21,670 nucleotides of DNA from a virus, in the IMG/VR virus record IMGVR_UViG_3300030012_004057, positions 1-21,670 of that record, one strand, 5' to 3'. The translations under genes were made by a program, and so were the position numbers. This document shows positions 13,179 to 20,392 of the stretch, one piece after another. Every line of letters begins with the position of its first letter. Position 1 is the stretch's first letter. The notes beneath the pieces are model-generated. The model was given only the letters and a program-made list of their open reading frames with translations, was not told the DNA's origin and ran no database searches.

Positions 13179-15437
13179 TTACTGCGCTGCTGAGTCGGCT
13201 GAAGCTGCAAAGCTTGAAGCGTGACGCACGTTAATGTCATAGAAGCAGTTTGATGTTACTGCAACCTGACCATTGGCGGCTAAGCTAAATGGATCGACTG
13301 TTAACTTACGAGAAGCAAACTGACCGATAAGGAGCTCGGAGAAATTTCCGTAAATCACTTTATCACTGATGCTCTGATTAAACATAACAACAGGAATACC
13401 AAGGATTGAAAATCCTCCGCTTGGTGATTCGCTCATTATAAACTGACCACTGCCTGAATCCTTAGAAATTGTTAAACCTTTGGCAATTGCTGCCGCAGAT
13501 GTAACAAACGCAAGGTTGTCTTGTGGAACGCTGTCAGTTGCGACCTCTTTCCAAAGGTTAACATAGTCAGCAAATGTGGCAGCACCTCCAAAGGTGATTG
13601 AACCAATTCCGCTGACGTTTAGGATACCAGTTGGCTGATTGCTTGATCCTGATCCTGCAAGTGCTGCAAGGTCAACAGCTAACGCCTCACGCTTAATGAG
13701 ATCATCACGGACGATATTCTCAACGCTAAGGCTTGACTGATTAACAAGCTGATCACTGTAGATCGTACGAACGGCAAGCCTCTTAGGTGAAAGAGTGACC
13801 TGACCAAAAGTTTGATCTGTCGCACTTACTGTGCCCTCTTCATCCATCCATGAGGCAGTTGCTCCGCCTGTCAAAGATGGCAATGACACATTACCTGACA
13901 ACCCTGTGAGGATTGTGGCACCAAGTTGGCTAGTAATCAAAGCAGCGTCTAGCTTTTCGATTAAGTCACCGACCTGAGTCTCAACAAGATGACCACCCTC
14001 TGAGTCTGTGCCTGTCTCAAGTGCTCTTGTTCCATATTCCGCAGGAATAAAGAAATCATTTGCACCTAATGACTGACCTGAGTTTCTTGCAGCCTGCTCA
14101 GACACCTCACGCTCAAGTCCCTCAAGACCTTTGCCACTTTTGATGTCACGGATTGCTTTAACAACAGAAAACTCTCTGAGCTCTTTGTCGTTCATTCCAA
14201 CAGCCTCATTGAGTCCGTCGTGGTTAATTGCAGCACTTGGAGCCTCCCAAGATTCTGTTACTGATCTTCTAAAAGTTTCAAGGTCAGTTCCTTCCTCGAT
14301 GGCTCTCTCTGCATCTTCTCCAAAGCCAAATTTTTCCCCAAGGGATCTAATTCCGCTTTGTCTTTTCATTTCGTCACGTCTAAAACGTGCCTTGTCCTCA
14401 TTATTTGGGACGTAAGCTTGCGGTACTGACTCCGCCACGTTGCGGGTCTCAGTCTCGCTCACCTTATTATCATTTATATCAGACATATTTTTAATGTTCT
14501 CCTGATTAATTGTTTTTTCTGGTGTGGATGGTTCAGCGTTTTGGACTCTCACCACGTTCATCGAGTCGCTACTGGCACGCCCCACCCCAACGGTCATATC
14601 CATCGGAATTGAAACGAGACTGATTTCAAAAGGCTCCCAATCAGTGACACGATACGAGTTTACCCCCTCGTCATTCGCTTCTGTATCAGTTACCCTATGA
14701 ATCCTGTACCCAAAACTGACAAGCTTTCTAATGCCGTCTTTAACGTCTTGGAAAAATTCTTGTGCTCTTTGACCTTTGCCAAATCTAACAACAGCATGAC
14801 CACGCTTATCATCGCCTATGTAAGCCTTATCAACGACACCAATCTGGTCGTTTGGGTCATGATTCCACAAAAGTGGTGCTCCTGTGTTGATGCGCTCCAT
14901 CCTTGCTGCGCTCTTGTCATGGTCAAGTATTTCTTGACCCCTTAGGCGTTCGCCCGGCTCCTCACTTGAAAATGATAGAGAGACAGAACGGTCCTCGTCA
15001 TTGATGGAGTCCTCTCTTATCTCAAGAGATCGATATTGTACCCCAATTTTTTCACCGTCATCAAATGGCTTCATGTTTTTTTCTTCTGTGTTGTTTTGTC
15101 TTTGTGCCCATTTCATGGCACGTAATCTGTTTGTTTTGTCTAAATCTCCGCCCCATAACAGCCAAGCCACTTGCCCTGCGGTTGGTCGGTTTGACTCACC
15201 ACTGACGTAAGCATTGGCGTCTGGGCTTTTTAAATCGCTTTCATGCCTCTCAAACCATGCTCCCATTCTGACCGCCTTGTCATCACTGACCTGCCCCCTT
15301 GCCATGTTCCTCGCTTCCCGTTTTGTTTTTTCTGTTAAGCCATCACCTGCAAACTCAAGTAGATCGAGACCACGCCTTGCATTGTCACGAATGAACTGCG
15401 GAACATTGTCCACTCTGATTTCATTTTCTGGCTTCAA
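13179..15437 (-). CDS. Prohead protease-major capsid protein fusion (HK97 type)
   Basis: This is a 752-residue fusion. Residues about 14-115 form a small helical domain (RDNARRGLDLL ... TAGQVAWLLWGGD) often seen before phage proteases. Residues about 125-285 are an S78/U35-type prohead protease, with the catalytic His in WNHDP (His193), Ser in VSFGY (Ser241) and the closing segment WEPFEISLVSIP. Residues about 318-752 are a charged helical scaffold-like stretch, then an HK97-fold capsid protein (FIPAEYGTRALETG from about 467; REALAVDLAALAGSGSSNQP near 580-600). The start is TTG 15437, overlapping the portal stop as TTGA. The protease should cut out the scaffold and itself during head maturation. 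A ribosome-binding site and ATG at 14486 could give a free capsid precursor of 435 residues, the usual family length. Confidence 0.9.
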   Translation of the reverse strand: MKPENEIRVDNVPQFIRDNARRGLDLLEFAGDGLTEKTKREARNMARGQVSDDKAVRMGAWFERHESDLKSPDANAYVSGESNRPTAGQVAWLLWGGDLDKTNRLRAMKWAQRQNNTEEKNMKPFDDGEKIGVQYRSLEIREDSINDEDRSVSLSFSSEEPGERLRGQEILDHDKSAARMERINTGAPLLWNHDPNDQIGVVDKAYIGDDKRGHAVVRFGKGQRAQEFFQDVKDGIRKLVSFGYRIHRVTDTEANDEGVNSYRVTDWEPFEISLVSIPMDMTVGVGRASSDSMNVVRVQNAEPSTPEKTINQENIKNMSDINDNKVSETETRNVAESVPQAYVPNNEDKARFRRDEMKRQSGIRSLGEKFGFGEDAERAIEEGTDLETFRRSVTESWEAPSAAINHDGLNEAVGMNDKELREFSVVKAIRDIKSGKGLEGLEREVSEQAARNSGQSLGANDFFIPAEYGTRALETGTDSEGGHLVETQVGDLIEKLDAALITSQLGATILTGLSGNVSLPSLTGGATASWMDEEGTVSATDQTFGQVTLSPKRLAVRTIYSDQLVNQSSLSVENIVRDDLIKREALAVDLAALAGSGSSNQPTGILNVSGIGSITFGGAATFADYVNLWKEVATDSVPQDNLAFVTSAAAIAKGLTISKDSGSGQFIMSESPSGGFSILGIPVVMFNQSISDKVIYGNFSELLIGQFASRKLTVDPFSLAANGQVAVTSNCFYDINVRHASSFAASADSAAQ
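14484..14503 (-). promoter_or_regulatory. Internal ribosome-binding site and ATG for a free capsid protein
   Basis: AGGAG (14503-14499) lies 12 bases before an in-frame ATG at 14486 (Met318, MSDINDNK), exactly between protease and capsid domains. The spacing is long but usable. Initiation here would give a 435-residue scaffold-capsid protein without protease, comparable in logic to the internal Nu3 start within lambda C. Confidence 0.4.
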
Positions 15438-17005
15438 GATTTTTTCTTTTTCTTTTTCTTTTTGTCTTTGTCGTAAAAATATTTTTCCTCAATATCCTCC
15501 TCATCTTCTTCTTTAGATAGGGAGCTCTCAATTTCACTTGATCTAAAATCTGTTGCAATGAGTCCTTTGCTTTCAACTAGTGCCTCATATTCAGCCCATT
15601 CATTTAAAACCTCCTCAATGTCATCACCACGCTCAGCAATAACTCTCTGCGGTGAGGTAAGTCGTGCTTGCAAGTCTGACTTTCTGCCTGCACTGTCCTT
15701 AAGTGGGTCAATGTGATCCCATCGTCTGGCTTGTATGTGAGTTGCTTGGTATTTTCTTTCCTCTTCAAAGGCTAAGCCTCCTAGAATGTTGTAAGCTAGT
15801 TGAGTCCTAAGCCATGCGTTGAATATCGGTCTAATTCGTGCGTTTATGGCTTCATTTTGTTTGGTTTTCCAACAATCTCGATCTGTTAACGCCCCCAGAC
15901 GACCACTTGAGTAGCTTGTCCCCTCAAGGTCACCACTAAAAGCATTGTAAGAAATGCCAAGGCTTGCGCCTGCCCCTTGCAAGGTTTGCTTAGCATGGTC
16001 AGGCAATGCCGTGTTAGGGAATTGTGGCTGTAAAATTTCCCACTTTCTGCCAAGCCCAGAACGTAAAACAAAGCCCGGAGTGACTTGCATCTGATCGGCA
16101 AACCTTTCACTCTCCTCATAATCCCAATCATCTGCATTGTCATCAACCCGCTGAAACACGGCACATGATGCCAAGCGTGCAGCCATGTGATGAGCCTCCT
16201 CAGTTCGTTCTAAATGTCTTAAACTTTCAAGAGCATAGACTAAATCACTGACCCCACGCTGTTGCTCTGGTCTTTTTTTAGCAAAGTGGTGCAGGATATA
16301 ACCTGATTTTGCAGGCGCACCGACTGCATTCTTCATGTATTGGTTAAGTGTTGGAATCCTTGAACGCTTTCCGCCTTGATATGGCTTAATCAATGCCCCA
16401 TTTTGTTCACCTGTTAACCATATGGCAACGCATTCCCCTTGAGGTGTTAACTCTTTACCCATGACAACCCTGTTACCGTTAGGTAATTTTTTTAAATTGT
16501 ATTCATGATCAACAAAGTCTGTTGAAATTGTTCTGATTGCAAAGCGGTGCTCATTATCAAACCCAGGATATACCAAAACAAAAACCTCACCATCAACGGC
16601 AAGCGTGCGCTCATGTAAACGATCTTCATCGTTGCCATGCATATCTCCTGACACTGTGCAAAACTCTGGCAGCTTCCACTCACGCCACTTTGATTCTATA
16701 ACGTTACGAGCATATTGGTCCTTATTGCCATTTTTATCAATTGCCTTGCTTTGTAATTGGAATCCGTTAGGTCCAACGACATTCATGACTCTAAGGTCTA
16801 AATATCTGCCTGTGTATTTGTTAGTTTCTGCAAGGTCTCGGCACATTTTGCGCAAATGACCAAGGTGCTGAGTGAGTCGCTCATTAGCGTCATCTGTTGA
16901 CATGATCCAATCACTCAACAAGCGTGCAGCGTGTAGATCGTTGTAACCTCTAAAACCTTTTTTACCTTTGAGGGCTTTCCTGATTGCTTTTATTGGATTA
17001 ACCAT
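15434..17005 (-). CDS. Portal protein (lambda gpB family)
   Basis: This is a 523-residue portal, close to lambda gpB (533). Family features include the N-terminal RLLSDWIMSTDDANERLTQH, the segment LGHLRKMCRDLAETNKYTGR, VMNVVGPNGFQLQSK (about 73-87), DGEVFVLVYPGF (about 138-149), and the clip/stem region KRPEQQRGVSDLVYALESL with AGASLGISYNAFSGDLEGTS (about 345-364). The portal dodecamer is the vertex through which DNA enters and leaves and to which the tail attaches. The C-terminus is acidic (SSLSKEEDEEDIEEK) and then ends in eight lysines and Ser, encoded by an A/G-only tract; the TGA overlaps the TTG of the protease-capsid gene. The ATG overlaps the gpW-like stop by eight bases (ATGGTTAA). 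No Shine-Dalgarno sequence precedes it, so coupling is likely. Confidence 0.9.
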   Translation of the reverse strand: MVNPIKAIRKALKGKKGFRGYNDLHAARLLSDWIMSTDDANERLTQHLGHLRKMCRDLAETNKYTGRYLDLRVMNVVGPNGFQLQSKAIDKNGNKDQYARNVIESKWREWKLPEFCTVSGDMHGNDEDRLHERTLAVDGEVFVLVYPGFDNEHRFAIRTISTDFVDHEYNLKKLPNGNRVVMGKELTPQGECVAIWLTGEQNGALIKPYQGGKRSRIPTLNQYMKNAVGAPAKSGYILHHFAKKRPEQQRGVSDLVYALESLRHLERTEEAHHMAARLASCAVFQRVDDNADDWDYEESERFADQMQVTPGFVLRSGLGRKWEILQPQFPNTALPDHAKQTLQGAGASLGISYNAFSGDLEGTSYSSGRLGALTDRDCWKTKQNEAINARIRPIFNAWLRTQLAYNILGGLAFEEERKYQATHIQARRWDHIDPLKDSAGRKSDLQARLTSPQRVIAERGDDIEEVLNEWAEYEALVESKGLIATDFRSSEIESSLSKEEDEEDIEEKYFYDKDKKKKKKKKS

Positions 17006-17564
17006 TTTTAAATCTGACTTGATAACCTTGACGCCCCGGCATATCGGACCCCTCTTTTAATATTGCCCTTGTTCGTTCTCTTGAGACCTCTGCCTTAAGT
17101 CTGTCACGCAAATCAAAACGCTCACTTATGCCCATTTTGGTGATGTCTACGCCTGCAATCGAAATGCTTTCTTGTGCGGTGACAAGGTCACCCGCAAGAC
17201 TTGCCTCAACTAATTGCAAAGCTTTGACGGCAAAGCTGTCTTTTATGTCCATTGCTGACGGGTCAGGCAACACGTCAACGGTGCCAGATTCCGCAACAAT
17301 TGCACCCTCTGATTGCTTTTCAGCCCTTGCGTGCCATTGCCAACGCCCCGGCATAAACATCGTTGAATCTTCTGCGGATATGGTGACCGCAAAATCGTCA
17401 CCGCTTGCGGTCGCTTTAATTTCAACGGTTGGCTCAGAGGGTCTTTTAAAATAATAAATGAGTGACCAAGTTGATGCAGGATAATCGGCATAAGTGACCG
17501 TCCATTTTGTGGTATCGCCTGCCCTAAACTTTGGCGGGACGTTGGTTTTTGTTTCAATAGCCAT
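16998..17564 (-). CDS. gpW-like head-tail joining protein with an extra N-terminal beta domain
   Basis: This is a 188-residue protein. Residues about 10-105 form a beta domain: FRAGDTTKWTVTYADYPAST, WSLIYYFK, strands to GRWQWHARAE and AESGTVDVLPDP. Residues about 115-188 are helical: ALQLVEASLAGDLVTAQESI, a turn with SIAGVDITKM, then SERFDLRDRLKAEVSRERTR. The helix, beta-hairpin, helix pattern with the hairpin around ISIAGVDIT is that of lambda gpW, which seals the packaged head and joins it to the tail. The gene also occupies the W position, just before the portal, as in lambda (Nu1-A-W-B). Lambda gpW is only 68 residues; the N-terminal domain is extra. It opens the head unit: GCTCCCCTATC lies 34 bases before the ATG. 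An AT-rich inverted repeat precedes the start; there is no Shine-Dalgarno sequence. Confidence 0.65.
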   Translation of the reverse strand: MAIETKTNVPPKFRAGDTTKWTVTYADYPASTWSLIYYFKRPSEPTVEIKATASGDDFAVTISAEDSTMFMPGRWQWHARAEKQSEGAIVAESGTVDVLPDPSAMDIKDSFAVKALQLVEASLAGDLVTAQESISIAGVDITKMGISERFDLRDRLKAEVSRERTRAILKEGSDMPGRQGYQVRFKNG

Positions 17565-17565
17565 T

Positions 17566-17579
17566 CAAATTAAAATTTG
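17566..17579. repeat. Short AT-rich inverted repeat before the gpW-like start
   Basis: CAAATT and AATTTG surround AA, one base before the ATG at 17564. It parallels the inverted repeat before the fibre unit (6431-6450) in position though not in sequence. In AT-rich DNA a six-base arm can arise by chance. Confidence 0.35.
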
Positions 17580-17598
17580 CATCAATTCAACAAAATTT

Positions 17599-17609
17599 GA
17601 TAGGGGAGC
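17599..17609 (-). promoter_or_regulatory. Motif copy C: GCTCCCCTATC, candidate late promoter/operator for the head unit
   Basis: The minus strand reads GCTCCCCTATC, identical over 11 bases to copy A. It begins two bases after the preceding stop and ends 34 bases before the ATG at 17564. Like A and B it is followed by an A/T-rich leader with TTT-N-TT-[AG]-A at bases 5-12 after the motif. The -10 candidate is weaker here than in A and B. Confidence 0.5.
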
Positions 17610-17611
17610 AC

Positions 17612-17947
17612 TTATTTTGCTTTTGGTTGTTTTGATTTGTTTATGTTTTCTAAAAGTTTTTGCAAAAATTCTGGTGGTGTGATCATTTCAAAGCCTAAAA
17701 ACTCAAGGCACCACTCTGCGCCTGCTGATCTCCAGAAAGTGACCTCGTTAATCAAGTCGTGAGTTGTTAAAATCACCCCAGACTGAAAGCCACCAAGCTC
17801 ACCTCGATTGTTTGGGTCTGCCCAAGTGGTTAAAAATAAATCATCATTTAGCAGTTTGTTTTTTTTTGCGTGGTGAATAATCACGGCTGACGCCTTTAGC
17901 ATTTCAAAAACAAGACGTTGCTCATTTGTAAAAGCTTTCAAAGCCAA
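17612..17947 (-). CDS. Hypothetical 111-residue protein between terminase and gpW
   Basis: This is a small alpha/beta protein of unknown function. It begins (TTG)ALKAFTNEQRLVFEMLKAS, has helices to about residue 40, the middle section TTWADPNNRGELGGFQSGVI, then HDLINEVTFWRSAGAEWCLE and FLGFEMITPPEFLQKLLENI before a Lys-rich end (NKSKQPKAK). The start is TTG 17947, overlapping the terminase stop by ten bases, with AAGGGGG six bases upstream; a second TTG at 17941 is possible. The gene lies between large terminase and the W-like gene, where some phages carry small packaging or head accessory proteins. No motif links it to a known family. Motif copy C lies just after its stop. Confidence 0.65.
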   Translation of the reverse strand: MALKAFTNEQRLVFEMLKASAVIIHHAKKNKLLNDDLFLTTWADPNNRGELGGFQSGVILTTHDLINEVTFWRSAGAEWCLEFLGFEMITPPEFLQKLLENINKSKQPKAK

Positions 17948-19830
17948 CCCTTTCCCCCTTGAAATCCTCTTGTTGGTTGGTATTGGCGAACCGGACGAGG
18001 TTGCTCAGGATCAACTTGACCATTAGCAAGTCCATCAAGGGCTTTCTTTGCTGCCTCTTCTGTGCGTTTATCTGACTTAAATGCAGCTAGTGCATACGTA
18101 AAACAGTCAAGAGGCTCGTTTCTTGGTGCTCCTGCGGGGTGCACAAAGGTCGTGACTACTCTGCCATCCCTTGCCCTTTTTGTGTCACGTTCCTCAGCAA
18201 GTAAGCCCGCAAAAAATTCACTCCCAAACATTTCAACCCCGTCCTCAATGGCATCTGTAAAGTAAGCAGAAAATGGCGTGTCAGTGTCTTTGTCGATGAT
18301 GTCATAAACTTGATCCTTTAGCTCATCAACGCCCAAGGTCATAACGTTCGCCCCTGTGCTTGCGTCTTTGCGCTTACTACCAAAGGCAGGCGCACCAAGA
18401 GCAGGGCTTCCCATCACTGCCATGACTTGTGGCTGTCGTGGTTTGGTCCAACTTTGGACTGTGTTTTTTTGAAATCGGCTGTCTATAAAAAGCCGCCTAA
18501 TCCCTAACTGTGCCCCGTTTGGATGCTTCCACTTGCGTCTCCGCAAGCGGTCCAAAGCTTTCCAAGTTTGTGGCGAGTCCCATCGCCCTTGAATCTCGGT
18601 ATAATTTAAACCGTAAAATCCTGAGGGTCCTGATCCCATTATAAAAACAGCAATGAATTTTCCGTTAACGTCAGCCCCACCCCATATCCTTGTTATCTCC
18701 TCAGGTAATAATCCCGCAGGATCATAGTCATCTCGATCTGCCATCAACCCCTCAGGGTCAGCTTTCTCCTCATATTCCTCCTCATAACTTTCAGCCCATA
18801 GGGTGTTTATCAAAACCCGTCTTGCTTTCTTTGGGTTTTCAGAGTTGTCAGCTTGTTCGGCTGAGGCAGCTACCTCGTGCAAGTAACTAACAAACTTGTC
18901 AGCGTGATCACCAACGTGCGCCATACAATTGATGTGGTACCCTCTGCGCCCACCATATTGCTCAGATGGCAATTCACCCGCAACAATGATTTTGTCATCT
19001 CGATCCCTAAAATGACCCGTCTGTAAAACTGACTCTTTGCGCTCTTTATCGCTAAAAGTTTTAGAACACTCAGGGCATTCAACTTGCGCCTCGTGAGCTT
19101 TGCCACTGGTCCAAACTATATCCTTAGGGTGAAAGCTTTGAGGCTCGTTACATTTTGGACATTCATAAAACCAAGCGCATCCATCAGACTGATCAATAGC
19201 TGCGTCAATTTTAGACCCGCCAACGATTGAGGGATAAGAGGCAAGCCAATGATGTTGACGTTTGCGCCCCCTTGTCCGTCTTAAAAACATTTGCAGCTTG
19301 TCACCCTCATCTCTGATCTCTGAGGTAATGGCATCAATCTCGTCAGCATCAGCAACGTCAACCTCAAGGGTCCTTATTCGTCCCGCTGAGTTTGCGCCAA
19401 CGCCTGTGATCTCTGACCCATTTTCCCAAGCTTTAAAAAGCACATTATCTTTAACCATTGGCAGGCTTGCCACCACGGGCGTCTCTTTAAGGATTGGCAT
19501 GAGCTTTTTAAAAAACCAATCCGCTGAAAGGTTTTCAGCCGGGAACATTTTGCCAATTTTTAGTTTTAGCTGTTCAATGGCAAAAGCGTAAGCAACAGAA
19601 AAAAGGTAAGTCTTGCCTGCTCCTGAGTAAGCACGAAGCGCAACGCTTGCAATCTTTGGATTAAAAAGGTCAGCCGCAGGTGCTACTTGATAAGGTCGAA
19701 AATAAAAAGGCGTACCGTCCCCGTTCCTAATGTGAGCTTGTGCCCACTCCTCAAAAGGCAATCGAGGGGTTGCCCTCAATGCTGAGCTCCATGCTTCAAA
19801 CAAAGCTTGAGCATGATTTTGCTCACTCAT
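17938..19830 (-). CDS. Terminase large subunit, GpA family
   Basis: This is a 630-residue packaging motor and nuclease, close to lambda gpA (641). It has a Walker A-like loop AYSGAGKTYL (about 67-76), a Walker B region LEVDVADADEID (about 155-166), and two CxxC pairs (CPKC about 224-227, CPEC about 252-255) forming a zinc-finger-like insert typical of GpA. A C-terminal RNase H-like nuclease follows, with acidic strands WGGADVNG (about 382-389) and RLFIDSR and the closing NEPLDCFTYALAAF (about 594-607). It cuts concatemeric DNA and drives it into the prohead through the portal using ATP. The frame is open to a Met at 19860, but GGAGGT lies five bases before ATG 19830, and that start overlaps the small-subunit stop by eight bases (ATGAGTGA). 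Confidence 0.93.
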   Translation of the reverse strand: MSEQNHAQALFEAWSSALRATPRLPFEEWAQAHIRNGDGTPFYFRPYQVAPAADLFNPKIASVALRAYSGAGKTYLFSVAYAFAIEQLKLKIGKMFPAENLSADWFFKKLMPILKETPVVASLPMVKDNVLFKAWENGSEITGVGANSAGRIRTLEVDVADADEIDAITSEIRDEGDKLQMFLRRTRGRKRQHHWLASYPSIVGGSKIDAAIDQSDGCAWFYECPKCNEPQSFHPKDIVWTSGKAHEAQVECPECSKTFSDKERKESVLQTGHFRDRDDKIIVAGELPSEQYGGRRGYHINCMAHVGDHADKFVSYLHEVAASAEQADNSENPKKARRVLINTLWAESYEEEYEEKADPEGLMADRDDYDPAGLLPEEITRIWGGADVNGKFIAVFIMGSGPSGFYGLNYTEIQGRWDSPQTWKALDRLRRRKWKHPNGAQLGIRRLFIDSRFQKNTVQSWTKPRQPQVMAVMGSPALGAPAFGSKRKDASTGANVMTLGVDELKDQVYDIIDKDTDTPFSAYFTDAIEDGVEMFGSEFFAGLLAEERDTKRARDGRVVTTFVHPAGAPRNEPLDCFTYALAAFKSDKRTEEAAKKALDGLANGQVDPEQPRPVRQYQPTRGFQGGKGWL

Positions 19831-20392
19831 CACTGACCTCCATGCCTTGTGCCATTGCACTTTTCAGTTGCTCAACAAGTTTGTTTTGATCCTCTAGAGG
19901 CAAGTCACTCGTCTCAATCACCTCGGTTGTGATCGCTGCCATGCGAGCCGCCAATTGTCGTGACTCTGTTATTGGTCTCCATTCGCCTTCAATCTTTAGG
20001 CGTTGCGCTTCTTTTAATTTAGCATCGGCAAGGTTGCGCTGCTCAACTGCTGACTGCGTTCCTTTCCTTTGTACCAGTGCCTCAACTGCATCAAATAAAG
20101 GGAATAATTTTGACCGCCTTGGTCCGTCTTTATAATTTATTTTTTCATTTGTTAGGAAAGCAGTAACATCACGGTGATCAGTTTTACAAATGCGGGCTAA
20201 ATCTGAAAGTTGGATTAACGTTTTTTCTGTTGCCTTTGTTGAATCTTGTCCCTCATTTTTTACCTCAACAAATTGATCTAATAGTTTTACATCTCTGTCA
20301 CTAAGAACCTTGCCCGCTCCTGCTTTTTTAAGGATATTTGCAAGGTTTTGCTTATCAACCTGAGCTCTTTGTTCTGGTGTAAGTTGAGGCAT
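19823..20392 (-). CDS. Terminase small subunit, Nu1-like
   Basis: This is a 189-residue protein, near lambda Nu1 (181). Residues about 1-55 are helical and charged. Residues about 62-112 (LIQLSDLARICKTDHRDVTA ... GPRRSKLFPLFDAVEALV) match a winged helix-turn-helix of the Nu1/MerR-like kind that reads the cos site. Then EQRNLADAKLKEAQRLKIEG (about 118-137), a charged helix typical of these subunits, leads into a C-terminal region that would bind the large subunit. It marks phage DNA for cutting and stimulates the large subunit. The ATG overlaps the methyltransferase stop as TAATG; no strong ribosome-binding site is present. The next gene is the GpA-like terminase, so the pair is complete. Confidence 0.8.
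   Translation of the reverse strand: MPQLTPEQRAQVDKQNLANILKKAGAGKVLSDRDVKLLDQFVEVKNEGQDSTKATEKTLIQLSDLARICKTDHRDVTAFLTNEKINYKDGPRRSKLFPLFDAVEALVQRKGTQSAVEQRNLADAKLKEAQRLKIEGEWRPITESRQLAARMAAITTEVIETSDLPLEDQNKLVEQLKSAMAQGMEVSDE
19836..19841 (-). promoter_or_regulatory. Ribosome-binding site deciding the large terminase start
   Basis: GGAGGT on the minus strand lies five bases before ATG 19830, the best Shine-Dalgarno site in the window. It favours the start MSEQNHAQ over the Met ten codons upstream. Confidence 0.75.

Noticed and set aside
10273-15527. Further copies of the TCCCCTATC motif at 10273 and 15517 (TTTGATAGGG, GATAGGGAG on the plus strand)
   Set aside because: They lack the full nine-base core, lie deep inside coding sequence and are not at a fixed distance from any start; Leu-Ser codons explain them.
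19831-19860. Longer large terminase starting at 19860
   Set aside because: GGAGGT lies five bases before ATG 19830, and the shorter start gives the eight-base overlap typical of this block.
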